64,000 nucleotides of DNA from Mesonia profundi (GCF_031085155.1 NZ_JAVHUL010000011.1:1-64000); one strand, 5' to 3'. Positions 16,495 to 26,411 are shown, counted from the stretch's first letter. Program-made: numbers and translations. Notes: generated from the sequence alone by a model not told the origin.

Positions 16495-17847
16495 TTAAGT
16501 AAGTTCTGCATGGGCAATCATCTTTTTACTTAGATAAGCAAACCTAACATACAACATGATGGCGGAAGCAGATAAACCGGCTAGAAGACCAAGCCAAATC
16601 CCCATACTTCCCAAGGCTTCCGCTTTTCCTAAATAATAAGAAACCGGAAAACCAATAATCCAATACGAAATAAAACATATTATCGTAGGAATCCTAACGT
16701 CTTGCAATCCGCGTAAAGCGCCTAAAATAACCACTTGCAAACCATCACTAAGCTGAAATAATGCTGCCACAATCAACAGTTGGGAAGCTAAAAAGATCAC
16801 TTCAGAATTATCTATATAAATGATGGGAAGTACATCTTTTAATAAAATAAACCCAACGGCAAAAACCGCTTCAATTAAGAAAACCAATAAAAAGGTAGAA
16901 ATGGCGATTCTTCTAAGTTCTTTAAAATTACCCATTCCTTTTTGATTTCCTACCCGTATGGTGGCCGTTACTCCAATCCCTACCGCAATCATAAAAGTCA
17001 TCGAGGCCAAATTAAGTGCCACTTGATTGGCAGCCTGCGGATTGGTACCTAAAGTCCCAGCCAAAAAAATGGAAGAGGTAAAAATACCCACTTCAAATAG
17101 CATTTGTAATGCCGTAGGAAAACCTAAATCCCATAAGCGTTTAAACACGTGCTTTTGTAAAGATTTTTTAGCCCAAATAAAGTAAGTAGCAAACTTTTTC
17201 TTGGATTTTAAAATATAGAATAAAAAGAAAAGCATAAATACTCTAGAAATGAGCGTTCCTATAGCTGCACCCTCTAGTTCTAATCTTGGAAAAATCCAAA
17301 CCCCGTAAATCAATAAGTAATTAAAAAGCACGTTGACTAAATTGGCAAGAATAGTCGCGTACATCGCATACTTGGTTTGTGAAAGTCCGTCGCCAAACTG
17401 CTTAAAAGCTTGGAAAATCATCAGCGGAATCAATGAAAATGCTACAATATCAATGTAGGGCATCGATAAATTAACCACTTCTTCCGGTTGATCGAGATGA
17501 TACAGTAGCGGTTTACAGGCCAGCAAGATAAGGAAGAGTAAAATTCCGTTAAGGCAACACATCACAATTCCGTGCTGAAAAAAAGACCTTCCTTTCTCAA
17601 TATCTTTTGAGCCATCGGCTTCAGCAATAAGCGGCGTAATCGCAAAGCTAAACCCAATTCCTACCGAAAGTGCAATAAAAACAAGGCTATTTCCTAAAGA
17701 TACCGCTGCCAAAGGCGCTGCTCCCAACTGCCCCACCATAATATTATCTGCCAAGCCTACCAACACATGGCCCAATTGTCCCAGCATTACGGGAAAGGCT
17801 ATGTTTAGATTCTTCTTAAATTCTTTGGTATATAGGGATAGTTGCAC
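16495..17847 (-). CDS. MATE-family multidrug efflux transporter (NorM-like)
   Basis: The 450-residue inner-membrane protein has about twelve hydrophobic helices in two related halves. Diagnostic are the start FPVMLGQLGHVLVGLADNIM (~14-33), the LAAVSLGNSLVF block, and the second-half equivalent LAGTLGTNPQAANQVALNLA (~257-276). Such carriers export cationic drugs in exchange for Na+ or H+. The substrate is unknown. A possible -7 box (CAAATATA on the plus strand, 17865-17872) lies 18 bp upstream without a good -33. Confidence 0.92.
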   Translation of the reverse strand: MQLSLYTKEFKKNLNIAFPVMLGQLGHVLVGLADNIMVGQLGAAPLAAVSLGNSLVFIALSVGIGFSFAITPLIAEADGSKDIEKGRSFFQHGIVMCCLNGILLFLILLACKPLLYHLDQPEEVVNLSMPYIDIVAFSLIPLMIFQAFKQFGDGLSQTKYAMYATILANLVNVLFNYLLIYGVWIFPRLELEGAAIGTLISRVFMLFFLFYILKSKKKFATYFIWAKKSLQKHVFKRLWDLGFPTALQMLFEVGIFTSSIFLAGTLGTNPQAANQVALNLASMTFMIAVGIGVTATIRVGNQKGMGNFKELRRIAISTFLLVFLIEAVFAVGFILLKDVLPIIYIDNSEVIFLASQLLIVAALFQLSDGLQVVILGALRGLQDVRIPTIICFISYWIIGFPVSYYLGKAEALGSMGIWLGLLAGLSASAIMLYVRFAYLSKKMIAHAELT

Positions 17848-17977
17848 CGTACTGAAATTTTGGGCAAATATATTTTAAATAAGTGCAACCCATTCTTGTT
17901 TTAAGATAAGTTTTATGATGACTTTAATAAAAAATAAGCAGGAATTGAATAATTTACTAAAAATAAAATAAAACGAT

Positions 17978-18574
17978 TTGTATACAAATAAAATCATTCC
18001 CGAAATCATCTTACCTGAAGTAGAAAAAGCGCTTACTTTTTATCCTGAATTAAAGGATGTTCCTATCGAATTCAAGTTTAAAAAAAGCATTAAGAAATCT
18101 ACTATGCAAGCACAACCTGTGTTTAAAAGCTTTTTTGTACCCAAAGAGCAACGGGCATATATTATTTTGATTAGCGAGAAGTTTCATATTGAAGATGAAG
18201 AATATAAAATCACCGATATGGAGAAAGAAGTACTTATTGGTTGGATTGGCCACGAACTAGGCCACGTCATAGATTATAAAGACCGTAGCACTTTTGGAAT
18301 GCTCATTTTTGGCTTAAAATACTTATTTTCTCCTATGCATATAAAAGAGGTGGAACGCACTGCCGATACGTTTGCGGTACAACGAGGAATGCAAGAATAT
18401 ATCTTAGCCACCAAAGATTTTATATTAAACAACACCCGAATTTCACCCAAATATAAAGCGCGTATTAAACGCCTATACATGTCTCCCGAAGAAATTATGG
18501 AACTGGTGAATAAACAAGGCCCTAAAGAAACCGAAAAGAAAGTAGACAAAGAATTAGAAGAAACACCATCTTAG
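17978..18574 (+). CDS. Putative zinc metallopeptidase with HELGH motif
   Basis: The 198-residue protein contains VLIGWIGHELGHVIDYKD (~82-99), a gluzincin HExxH site, and downstream EVERTADTFAVQRG (~120-133), where the Glu and Asp match the third-ligand helix ExxAD of M48-like peptidases. There is no signal peptide. A hydrophobic stretch (GMLIFGLKYLF) follows the active site. The TTG at 17978 is the first codon after an upstream in-frame stop (TAA 17969-17971), and the next ATG would remove 40 residues, so TTG is preferred. Substrate unknown. Confidence 0.75.
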   Translation: MYTNKIIPEIILPEVEKALTFYPELKDVPIEFKFKKSIKKSTMQAQPVFKSFFVPKEQRAYIILISEKFHIEDEEYKITDMEKEVLIGWIGHELGHVIDYKDRSTFGMLIFGLKYLFSPMHIKEVERTADTFAVQRGMQEYILATKDFILNNTRISPKYKARIKRLYMSPEEIMELVNKQGPKETEKKVDKELEETPS

Positions 18575-18598
18575 CACCATTTAATTTCTTTAAAACAG

Positions 18599-18635
18599 GA
18601 AAGCCATATCACGCTAGGTCATATGGCTTTCTTTA
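18599..18635. terminator. Hairpin between convergent genes
   Basis: GAAAGCCATAT (18599-18609) pairs perfectly with ATATGGCTTTC (18621-18631). The following T-rich stretch (tttcttta) is moderate, so termination is likely on the plus strand. Confidence 0.75.
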
Positions 18636-18666
18636 TGCTCTAAGCTAAGTTAGCTATAAACAGTTT

Positions 18667-20199
18667 CTATTTAAAATCTTTCACGAACTCTTGAAACTCT
18701 TTGAGTTTTTCTTCTTTCATCACCTTCTCCATTTTTACTTGTCCGCCTTTTTTCTTGTTGGCACCACTCCATTCATAAAAAGCTTTTAATGGGAGTATAC
18801 TTACCTTTACTCCTTTTAAAGCCTTTCCTCGAGCCACCTTATAATTCTTATTGGCATCTTTAAGACTTTCATCTAGCTTCTTGGCTATCTCTTCTTCATT
18901 CATGTCAAAATCTGAATCTGAACCTATATACCATTGATGATAAAATTCATTATCAATTTTTATGGCTCCCACGGTAAACTCGGGCAACTGCACATCGTAA
19001 ATTTCTTCTAACTCTTTAATGGCGTCGTTCATCTTGTTGACAGAAAGCTGAGACCCCACCACATTTAGAAAAAACTTGGTTCTTCCGGTGATTTTAATTT
19101 CTGATTTTTCTTTATCTGTAAACGCGATGGTATCGCCAATAATATAACGCCAAGCGCCAGAAACGGTGCTCATTAACAATACATAATCTACATCTTCTTC
19201 TACATCTTCAATACTCATCACGGGTGCTTCTTGTTTTAAAGAACCATCTTCATTGATGTAATCGGGTTGAAAGGGAACAAATTCAAAGAAAATTCCATTA
19301 TCGGTAATCAGTTTCATCGACTCGGTGTCGGGACGATTTTGAAACGCGATAAATCCTTCTGAAGCCAAATAAGTATCAATCACCGTGATGGGTTTTCCTA
19401 ATAAGGCATTAAAACTTTTCTCGTAAGGCTGAAAAGCTACTCCGCCAGAGGTATATACTTGTAGGTTAGGCCAAACTTCGTGAATGTTTTTTACTTGATG
19501 ATGTTCAATTACTTTTTTAAGCATCAATTCCATCCAAGAAGGAATTCCGCTTAAAGCGCCAATATCCCAGGTTTTTGCATTTTTGGCAATGTGTTCTACA
19601 CGCTCATCCCAATCGTCAATTTTTGCAATATCTTCTCCCGGTTTATAATATCCTTTAAACCAAAAGGGAATGTTACTTGCGCTTATTCCGCTAATCTCGC
19701 CTTCCAATTTTCCTTTTCGTTCTTGTAAATTGGTAGAACTTCCCAGCATCATAATTTCTGTTTCAAAAAAATCTGATGGTAAATCAAAATTAGAAAGCGC
19801 TGCAACTTGTTTTATTCCGGCTTGACGAATGGCATCAATCATATCCTCTGTCACTGGGATACGCTTACTCGTTTTTCCTGTCGTCCCCGAGCTCAACGCG
19901 TAGTAATCTGGAGAGCCTGGCCAGGTAATGTCTTCGCTACCTTCATGCAATTGCTGCCACCAACGCTCATTAAGCTGATGGTAATCAAAGTAAGGTACTT
20001 TTTTCTGAAATGTTTTGATGACATCTTCTGACTCTAAAATACTTGAAAAATTATAAAACTTACCAAAAGAAGTCTCTTTTGCTTTTTCTAAAAGTTCTTT
20101 TAATACGTTTAACTGATCTTCTTGTACGTTAGCATCATCATTAGAAATGCTTCCGGTAACGTCAATCACTTTTTTTATAATCGAGCCTATAATTGCCAT
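18667..20199 (-). CDS. GH3 family protein (adenylate-forming, ANL-like)
   Basis: The protein (510 residues from the ATG at 20199) resembles bacterial GH3-family members: PDYYALSSGTTGKTSKRIPV (~98-117) is the nucleotide-phosphate loop of adenylate-forming enzymes, followed by IDTYLASEGFIAFQN and the YIIGDTIAFTDKEKSEIKIT hinge block. Plant GH3 enzymes conjugate amino acids to acyl substrates; the bacterial substrate is unknown. A longer start at 20217 would lie within a -7-like box (plus-strand CAAAGATA at 20215-20222), so the shorter MAIIGSIIKKVID start is preferred. Confidence 0.85.
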   Translation of the reverse strand: MAIIGSIIKKVIDVTGSISNDDANVQEDQLNVLKELLEKAKETSFGKFYNFSSILESEDVIKTFQKKVPYFDYHQLNERWWQQLHEGSEDITWPGSPDYYALSSGTTGKTSKRIPVTEDMIDAIRQAGIKQVAALSNFDLPSDFFETEIMMLGSSTNLQERKGKLEGEISGISASNIPFWFKGYYKPGEDIAKIDDWDERVEHIAKNAKTWDIGALSGIPSWMELMLKKVIEHHQVKNIHEVWPNLQVYTSGGVAFQPYEKSFNALLGKPITVIDTYLASEGFIAFQNRPDTESMKLITDNGIFFEFVPFQPDYINEDGSLKQEAPVMSIEDVEEDVDYVLLMSTVSGAWRYIIGDTIAFTDKEKSEIKITGRTKFFLNVVGSQLSVNKMNDAIKELEEIYDVQLPEFTVGAIKIDNEFYHQWYIGSDSDFDMNEEEIAKKLDESLKDANKNYKVARGKALKGVKVSILPLKAFYEWSGANKKKGGQVKMEKVMKEEKLKEFQEFVKDFK

Positions 20200-20449
20200 A
20201 CGAGTGTTTTTTATCAAAGATAATTTTAAACTTTAATGCGTAAAAAAGCCGCTCCCTAAAAGTTTGTTAATAAAGTTATTTCTCTTTAGTGCAGTTCTTA
20301 AAAAACACATTATTAAATGCTTTTGAACTATTTTTTGTCATTTAAATAAGAAGTGAAAGAACCTTACGAGTTAAAACCGATAATTTAGAGATTACATCAA
20401 ACTTTGTCTTTGCCTTTAGTTAATCATTTTTAGTTTTTAGTTGAAATAG

Positions 20450-21331
20450 CTATTCTTCTTTTAAGGCCGCTATATATTCATCTATATTCTTTTCAACTTC
20501 GGGAGAGACTGAAGGTTCTTGCACATCTTCATATTCCAACAACTTTTCTCTTAAAATTTTTGCCACTAAATACCTAGCCGCTTTTTTATCATCTGACGGA
20601 ATAATGTACCAAGGTGCTTTTTCTGTAGAGGTGTTATTGATTGCTTTTTCGTAGCAGTTTTGATATTCTTCCCACAACTTTCTTTCTTCTAAATCACTTG
20701 GAGAAAACTTCCAATTTTTCTCTGGTCTTTGTAATCGTCTTAGGAGTCGGTATTTTTGTTCTTCTTTAGAAATATGAAGAAAAAACTTAAACACAATGGT
20801 ACCATTATCTACCATGCCTTCTTCAAAATCTCTGATTTCGTTCATTCTAGTTTCCCAGAAATCTTCATCTATGTCTTCTAGACTATTGATATGCGGAATG
20901 TTTTCTCCTAAAATATATTCGGGGTGAACTCTAGTAACCAACACATTCTCATATTGAGTTCTATTAAAAACACCAAACTTTCCTCGTTCGGGTAAAGCTA
21001 CATAGTGACGCCAAAGATAATTGTGACGCAATTCTCTTTTGGAAGGGGTTTTAAAACTATGAACCACTACTCCGCGAGAGTTAAAACCTTGAAAAACTTC
21101 TCGTATTAAACTGTCTTTTCCAGAAGTATCCATCCCCTGCAAACAAACTAACACCGAATACTTTCCATGAGCGTAGAGTTTATCTTGCCATTTTGCCAGC
21201 TTCTTTCTGGTCTTTTTTAGGGCTTTTTTCTTCTCTTTTTTATCCGCGTCAAGCGAAATAGAAGTGTTTACTTCACTTATTTTTATAGGTTGCGTTACCT
21301 TAAATTGATCTATATTAATATCTTTCATCAT
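20450..21331 (-). CDS. Polyphosphate kinase 2 family protein
   Basis: The 293-residue protein matches PPK2: Walker A VCLQGMDTSGKDSLIREVFQ (~62-81), the FGVFNRTQYENVLVTRVHPE block (~119-138) and the lid region KFFLHISKEEQKYRLLRRLQ (~183-202). PPK2 enzymes transfer phosphate between polyphosphate and nucleotides. Two adjacent ATGs (MMKDI) are possible starts. Stands alone, divergent from the GNAT-like gene. Cytosolic. Confidence 0.93.
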   Translation of the reverse strand: MMKDINIDQFKVTQPIKISEVNTSISLDADKKEKKKALKKTRKKLAKWQDKLYAHGKYSVLVCLQGMDTSGKDSLIREVFQGFNSRGVVVHSFKTPSKRELRHNYLWRHYVALPERGKFGVFNRTQYENVLVTRVHPEYILGENIPHINSLEDIDEDFWETRMNEIRDFEEGMVDNGTIVFKFFLHISKEEQKYRLLRRLQRPEKNWKFSPSDLEERKLWEEYQNCYEKAINNTSTEKAPWYIIPSDDKKAARYLVAKILREKLLEYEDVQEPSVSPEVEKNIDEYIAALKEE

Positions 21332-21408
21332 AATTGTGAATTAGAATCCTAAATATACAATCTTTAAGACACTTTATTTATTTATCTTCGCCTTCTAAAA
21401 TTATCCCA

Positions 21409-22011
21409 TTGAATAAAGATGTTATTATAGACCGTGTGGCGGAGATTTTAAAGGAAACCCCGTCTGCACAAGATATTGTAAAAAAAGGAGCTGATAGAGA
21501 TCGTAGATTTCACTATTTGGCGACGCATATGGTAAACAAAGCCCTAAAGAAAGATGCTCTTGTTCTTTCTGAAAACGACATGGGAATCGCTATCTTATTC
21601 AAAACCAGTAAAAAAGATAGTAATTTTTGGAATGATATTTTTCAAGAATTAGGCCTGGTGTTTAAGGTTACCGGAGTTAAAAATGCGCTTAAAATCTTAA
21701 AAAATCAGAAGTATATTAAAAATCAACGTCCGCAAGAGGGAGAATATTTATACTGTTGGTTTTGGGGAATCGTACAAGGAAATCGTGGCGCCGACACCCA
21801 GATTGGTAAAGAAATGAAGGATGAATTTTTACGCAGGGCAGATTTATATAATATCCCGTTATATGCAGAAACACGTATTCGTAAAAATGTAATCGTTTAC
21901 CAACGTTTTGGCTTTGAACTTTTTAATACTTGGGATCGTCCTGACGGCCACAAAATGTGGTTCTTACGTTATGTTCCCAAAGCATTAAAGGAAAAGCAGG
22001 AGAAAAGCTAG
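21409..22011 (+). CDS. GNAT-like acetyltransferase fold protein
   Basis: The 200-residue protein ends with a pattern typical of GNAT enzymes: GKEMKDEFLRRADLYNIPLY (~140-159), then IRKNVIVYQRFGFELFNTW, equivalent to the family's C-terminal 'Y-x-x-FGFE' strand. The canonical acetyl-CoA loop Q/RxxGxG/A is replaced by QGNRGADTQIGKEM. The start is a TTG at 21409; the next Met is far inside. Acceptor substrate unknown. Ends 3 bp from the convergent response-regulator gene. Confidence 0.72.
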   Translation: MNKDVIIDRVAEILKETPSAQDIVKKGADRDRRFHYLATHMVNKALKKDALVLSENDMGIAILFKTSKKDSNFWNDIFQELGLVFKVTGVKNALKILKNQKYIKNQRPQEGEYLYCWFWGIVQGNRGADTQIGKEMKDEFLRRADLYNIPLYAETRIRKNVIVYQRFGFELFNTWDRPDGHKMWFLRYVPKALKEKQEKS

Positions 22012-22014
22012 TCG

Positions 22015-23181
22015 CTATTTCCCTGCAAATTGCTTCACCGCTTTTTCATCTATTTTTTGAGAAGTGCTTAAAATAATTAAGCGCTCTACCACATTTCGTA
22101 GTTCTCTAATGTTTCCCGTCCAATCGTAATCCTTTAAAAGCGCTAATGCTTCCGCAGAAAATGTTTTAACCGCCGTTCCTTGCTCTTTGGCTATTTTCTC
22201 ACAAAAATAATCTACCAATAAAGGAATATCTACTTTTCTATCATTCAGCTTAGGGACTTCAATTAAGATGACCGCCAAACGGTGGTATAAATCTTCTCTG
22301 AAATTCTTTTCTTTGATTTCTTCTTTTAAGTCTTTGTTGGTGGCAGCGATTACTCTTACATCTACCTTTATATCTCGATCGCTCCCAACCCGCTGAATTT
22401 TATTTTCTTGTAAGGCTCGCAATACTTTCGCTTGCGCGGAAAGACTCATGTCTCCTATTTCGTCTAAGAATATAGTTCCGCCATTCGCAGCTTCAAACTT
22501 ACCTGCTCTGTCTTTGTTGGCCGAAGTAAAAGCACCCTTCACGTGTCCAAAAAGTTCACTTTCAATTAATTCTGAAGGAATGGCAGCACAATTCACCTCT
22601 ATCATATTCCCTTTAGATCGGTTACTTTTTTGGTGCAACCAATGCGCTACTAATTCTTTTCCAGTTCCATTATCTCCGGTAATCAATACGCGCGCTTCGG
22701 TAGGAGCTACTTTCTCAATCATTTCCTTAATGTTGTCAATTTCGGGAGAGTTTCCTATCATTTGATAGTTTTTACCCACCTTCTTCTTCAGACGCTGATT
22801 TTCTACGACCAGTTCCTTTCGGTCTAACGCAATTCTAACCGTATTCAATAACCGATTTAAATCTGGTGGTTTTGAAATGTAATCAAAAGCCCCTTTTTTC
22901 ATGGTTTCTACGGCAGTCTCTAAATCGCCGTGTCCAGAAATCATCACAATAGGGATTTCAGGTTTTATTTTTTTGATGGCTTCTAAGACTTCTACGCCGT
23001 CCATTTTTGGCATTTTGATGTCGCAAAGCACCAAATCGTAATCTTGATCTTTTATTTTTTCAATTCCGGCAAGGCCATCTTCTGCCTCCTCCAATTCGTA
23101 AGTTTTACTTTCTTCAGAGAGTATTTTAACCAATACTCTACGTATGGCAGCTTCGTCTTCAATTATTAAAATCTTCGGCAT
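22015..23181 (-). CDS. Sigma-54-type response regulator lacking a DNA-binding domain
   Basis: The 388-residue protein has a receiver domain (LVLCDIKMPKMDGVEV, phosphoacceptor Asp near residue 54) and a sigma-54 AAA+ domain with Walker A ITGDNGTGKELVAHW (~167-181), ELFGHVKGAFTSANKDRAGK (GAFTGA loop with Ser for Gly), GGTIFLDEIGDMSLSAQAK and the arginine-finger region. It stops at AVKQFAGK right after the AAA+ lid, with no Fis-type helix-turn-helix. It could activate sigma-54 polymerase from solution. No partner kinase is adjacent; an outer-membrane-like gene follows upstream on the same strand. Confidence 0.92.
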   Translation of the reverse strand: MPKILIIEDEAAIRRVLVKILSEESKTYELEEAEDGLAGIEKIKDQDYDLVLCDIKMPKMDGVEVLEAIKKIKPEIPIVMISGHGDLETAVETMKKGAFDYISKPPDLNRLLNTVRIALDRKELVVENQRLKKKVGKNYQMIGNSPEIDNIKEMIEKVAPTEARVLITGDNGTGKELVAHWLHQKSNRSKGNMIEVNCAAIPSELIESELFGHVKGAFTSANKDRAGKFEAANGGTIFLDEIGDMSLSAQAKVLRALQENKIQRVGSDRDIKVDVRVIAATNKDLKEEIKEKNFREDLYHRLAVILIEVPKLNDRKVDIPLLVDYFCEKIAKEQGTAVKTFSAEALALLKDYDWTGNIRELRNVVERLIILSTSQKIDEKAVKQFAGK

Positions 23182-24087
23182 TTATATTTTAAATTTTATT
23201 CCTGTTCGTATATAAAATGTATTGTCGTTATCTATCACAAATACATCATCTTTATTATTATCTCTTATTCTATATTCATTGTAAACGGTATGCCCCGCAT
23301 AAAGGTAATACTGCAAATGGTCTGTAAAATAAAATTCATATCCCAGACCTAAAGTAACATTAGTCATCGAGATATTTTCTCCAGGTCTTGAATTTCCTGG
23401 AACCATCACCGGATTTTGAATGTTAGCGAAAAAATTATCTAAACTGGCAAAAGCATGCAAGTGATTTTTTTCATTAAACGTATACCTCAACAATGTTTTA
23501 GGAACTCCTAGCGTATACGACCAAGTTTCATTAACCTTTCTAAAATAGTTTATCAAAGGAAGCGGATAATTTCTTCCTGGAGTACTGGTATAAACGAGTC
23601 CCACAATCAATCGGTAAGGTTTTCCTATGATGTTACCTTTTTCGTCCCTATTTTTTACGTCATTGATTGCATAAATAGCACCTAGATAAATAAAATCGTC
23701 TTTTTCTAAAGTGGTTTCGAAAGTGGAAGCTATTCTTGCTCCTCCCCGTGCAGCAATACGCCAATTGGTATTTTTAATTTTCTTCACATAACCAAGACTA
23801 GCCTCTATACGCTGCGTAGATTCTAATGCTCCCGTCTCAAATGGAGCACTTTCTCTAAAATCTAAATCTAGTTTACGGTACTCTGCTCCTATCACCAAAT
23901 AATCATCTTTTATTGGAATTGGAGCTTGTATAAACGCCCTAAACCTGTTCATAGATTGATCTCCATTGCTAAAGGGAACACGCATATATTCTATTCGTGC
24001 TAAATCTGTGCTTTGTGCTTGTAACTGAATAAACGAGGTGCATATGAATGCTATTAGTAAACTAGTTAAGCTTAAGGCTTTTTTCAT
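23182..24087 (-). CDS. Outer-membrane beta-barrel-like protein (DUF6268-like)
   Basis: Starting at the ATG at 24087 gives a signal peptide MKKALSLTSLLIAFICTSFI ending near LQAQ; an upstream ATG at 24123 would add 12 non-signal residues, so the shorter start is chosen. The mature part consists of alternating strands such as YLVIGAEYRKLDLDFRE, RIEASLGYVKKI and FYIRTGIKFKI, and ends in a terminal beta strand as outer-membrane barrels do. Function unknown. It abuts the response regulator gene with no gap, so both are probably co-transcribed. Confidence 0.75.
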   Translation of the reverse strand: MKKALSLTSLLIAFICTSFIQLQAQSTDLARIEYMRVPFSNGDQSMNRFRAFIQAPIPIKDDYLVIGAEYRKLDLDFRESAPFETGALESTQRIEASLGYVKKIKNTNWRIAARGGARIASTFETTLEKDDFIYLGAIYAINDVKNRDEKGNIIGKPYRLIVGLVYTSTPGRNYPLPLINYFRKVNETWSYTLGVPKTLLRYTFNEKNHLHAFASLDNFFANIQNPVMVPGNSRPGENISMTNVTLGLGYEFYFTDHLQYYLYAGHTVYNEYRIRDNNKDDVFVIDNDNTFYIRTGIKFKI

Positions 24088-24196
24088 AAGGTTATTTTGG
24101 AGGCTTGTTCTTGGCTTGTCCAAGATAGAAAAATATGATTTATTCCTTAAAGGATTAACTTTTATTTGGCGCTATAGAGATTACTTTATATAAAAA

Positions 24197-25489
24197 TTAA
24201 TATTTTAACCACTTAAAGAGCTCTTTGTAACTCGCTTTTTTTCCATACATTAAAATCCCTACGCGGTAGATTTTTGCAGCCATCCAAATCACTAAAAATA
24301 CGGTAGCAAATAAAATACTCAACGAAATCAACACTTCCCACCAAGCGACTCCAAACGGAATCCGCATGAGCATCACAATAGGCGAGGTTAAGGGAATGTA
24401 AGAGAAAATCGTAGCTACAATCCCGTGCGGATTCTCAATCACCGAAAAGAAACCTACATAAATCCCCAACATTAAAGGCAAAATCACGGGAAACATAAAT
24501 TGCTGCGTATCGGTTTCGCTATCTACGGCAGCGCCTATGGCTGCATAAATAGAGCTGTATAAAAAATAGCCTCCTATAAAGTAAATTAAAAAGGCAACGG
24601 TAATAGTTCCCAATGGCAATTGTAACACATCATTAATAAATAATTGCATTTCATCTTGGTTGATGGCAGTGGCAGCAGCCTGACCTTGAATAGAGGTGCT
24701 TTCAATCCCAAAAATCGCGGTCACCGAAAACAATAAAATGCTTCCAAAAATAATCCAAATGAAAAACTGAGTGATTCCTGCCAAGCTGGTTCCCACAATT
24801 TTCCCTAACATCAATTGAATGGGTTTTACCGAAGAAATAATAATCTCAACAATGCGATTGGTTTTTTCCTCAATCACACTCCGCATCACCATATTTCCAT
24901 AGATAATAATAAACATCATTAATAAATAACCTGCAGCTCCGCCAAAGAACATTTTTACATAACTAGCCATTTTTGAAGTGGTTTGCCCCGAAAAATTTTC
25001 AATTTTGATATTTACTTGTGCTTTAGAATTTTCGATAGTAGCGAGATTGACACCCGTATTTTCTAATTTCCTATTAGAAAGAACTCCACTTATCTTTTGT
25101 TCTAAATCTGATAGGAAGAAATTGCTTGGTGCTTCTTTTGCGAAGAACTCTACATGACTGGATAGTTCTGCGTCGGTTTCTCCAGAAGGAATGTATAACA
25201 AGCCGTAGTATTCTTTTTTATCTACCGAGTCTATCGCCGTTCTCAAATCTAAATAAGAAAGATTAAGGTAGACGGTATTTTCTTGTTCTTGAAGTTGATC
25301 ATACACGATATTGGAAACATCATGAACCCCTACAATTTTTTCTTCGTCATTGTTTAAACTAGTAAGGTAAGCGATGAGCATCACCATCGCCACCATAATC
25401 ACCGGACTTAGAAACGTCATCACCACAAAGGTTTTGTTTCTTATTCTAGAGAGGTATTCTCGTTTTATAATAAGTTGAAGATTACGCAT
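24197..25489 (-). CDS. ABC-2 type transporter permease (NatB-like)
   Basis: The 430-residue inner-membrane protein has one N-terminal helix (~20-45), a large extracytoplasmic domain (~46-175) and a C-terminal group of five or six helices including IIIYGNMVMRSVIEEKTNRI (the ABC-2 signature before EKTN) and IVEIIISSVKPIQLMLGKIV. This topology is that of NatB/ABC-2 exporters. Overlaps the end of the ATPase gene by 8 bp and forms one transporter with it. Substrate unknown. Confidence 0.92.
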   Translation of the reverse strand: MRNLQLIIKREYLSRIRNKTFVVMTFLSPVIMVAMVMLIAYLTSLNNDEEKIVGVHDVSNIVYDQLQEQENTVYLNLSYLDLRTAIDSVDKKEYYGLLYIPSGETDAELSSHVEFFAKEAPSNFFLSDLEQKISGVLSNRKLENTGVNLATIENSKAQVNIKIENFSGQTTSKMASYVKMFFGGAAGYLLMMFIIIYGNMVMRSVIEEKTNRIVEIIISSVKPIQLMLGKIVGTSLAGITQFFIWIIFGSILLFSVTAIFGIESTSIQGQAAATAINQDEMQLFINDVLQLPLGTITVAFLIYFIGGYFLYSSIYAAIGAAVDSETDTQQFMFPVILPLMLGIYVGFFSVIENPHGIVATIFSYIPLTSPIVMLMRIPFGVAWWEVLISLSILFATVFLVIWMAAKIYRVGILMYGKKASYKELFKWLKY

Positions 25490-26411
25490 GTTGCCCTACA
25501 GTTTTAATGAATATATCGTTTACAGAAGGAATGACCTCTACAAAATGGTTCACCTCTCCCAAACTTATTAAATGATGCAGCAAATCGTTGGCGTTGCTAT
25601 GATCTGGTATTTTTATATGCAATTTGGTGTCGTCGTGAATGCTATGATAATGTGCAGGAGTTACTTCAAAATGTTGTTTTAAATCTCCAATAAATTCTTG
25701 TTGCTTCCGCGGACTTATTCCAACTTCATACGTATTAGATCTGAAATCTTTTTTTATATCTGAAACTTTTCCGTCAAGGATTTTGTTAGACTTATGAATC
25801 AATGCCATATAGTCACACAGTTCTTCTACGCTTTCCATACGATGCGTCGAAAATAAAATCGTGGCACCATCTTCTTTCAGCTGAAGGATTTGATCTTTTA
25901 TAAGATTGGCGTTCACCGGATCAAAACCGCTAAAAGGCTCGTCAAAAATGAGCAATTTAGGCTGATGGATTACGGTTACGATAAACTGAATCTTTTGAGC
26001 CATCCCTTTAGAAAGCTCCTGAATTTTCTTATTCCACCAATCGCCAATTTCTAATCGCTCAAACCAATAGTTTAATCGCTTCGTGGCTTCTTTTTTGGAA
26101 AGTCCTTTTAATTGAGCCAAATACAATACCTGCTCGCCTACTTTCATACTTTTATACAAACCTCGCTCTTCTGGTAAATAACCTATATGCTGCACATCGC
26201 TAGGTTGCAAAGGCTCACCATCTAACAAAATCTTGCCTGTATCTGGCATTGTAATTTGATTAATGATTCTTATAAAGGTGGTTTTCCCTGCTCCATTGGG
26301 CCCCAACAAACCAAAGATACTTTGCGCTGGCACTTCTATAGATAAGTCGTTGATGGCTTTATAATCCCCGTAAGATTTAGAAACATTTTGGGCGACGAGT
26401 AAGTTCTTCAT
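25482..26411 (-). CDS. ABC transporter ATP-binding protein (NatA-like)
   Basis: The 309-residue ATPase has Walker A GLLGPNGAGKTTFIRIINQI (~33-52), signature LSKGMAQKIQF near 136 (K replacing the usual second Gly-x), Walker B LLIFDEPFSGFDPV and the switch histidine in LFSTHRMESVEEL. A C-terminal ~80-residue extension is typical of exporter ATPases with a DUF4162-like tail. Partner of the permease encoded immediately downstream. Confidence 0.94.
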   Translation of the reverse strand: MKNLLVAQNVSKSYGDYKAINDLSIEVPAQSIFGLLGPNGAGKTTFIRIINQITMPDTGKILLDGEPLQPSDVQHIGYLPEERGLYKSMKVGEQVLYLAQLKGLSKKEATKRLNYWFERLEIGDWWNKKIQELSKGMAQKIQFIVTVIHQPKLLIFDEPFSGFDPVNANLIKDQILQLKEDGATILFSTHRMESVEELCDYMALIHKSNKILDGKVSDIKKDFRSNTYEVGISPRKQQEFIGDLKQHFEVTPAHYHSIHDDTKLHIKIPDHSNANDLLHHLISLGEVNHFVEVIPSVNDIFIKTVGQHA

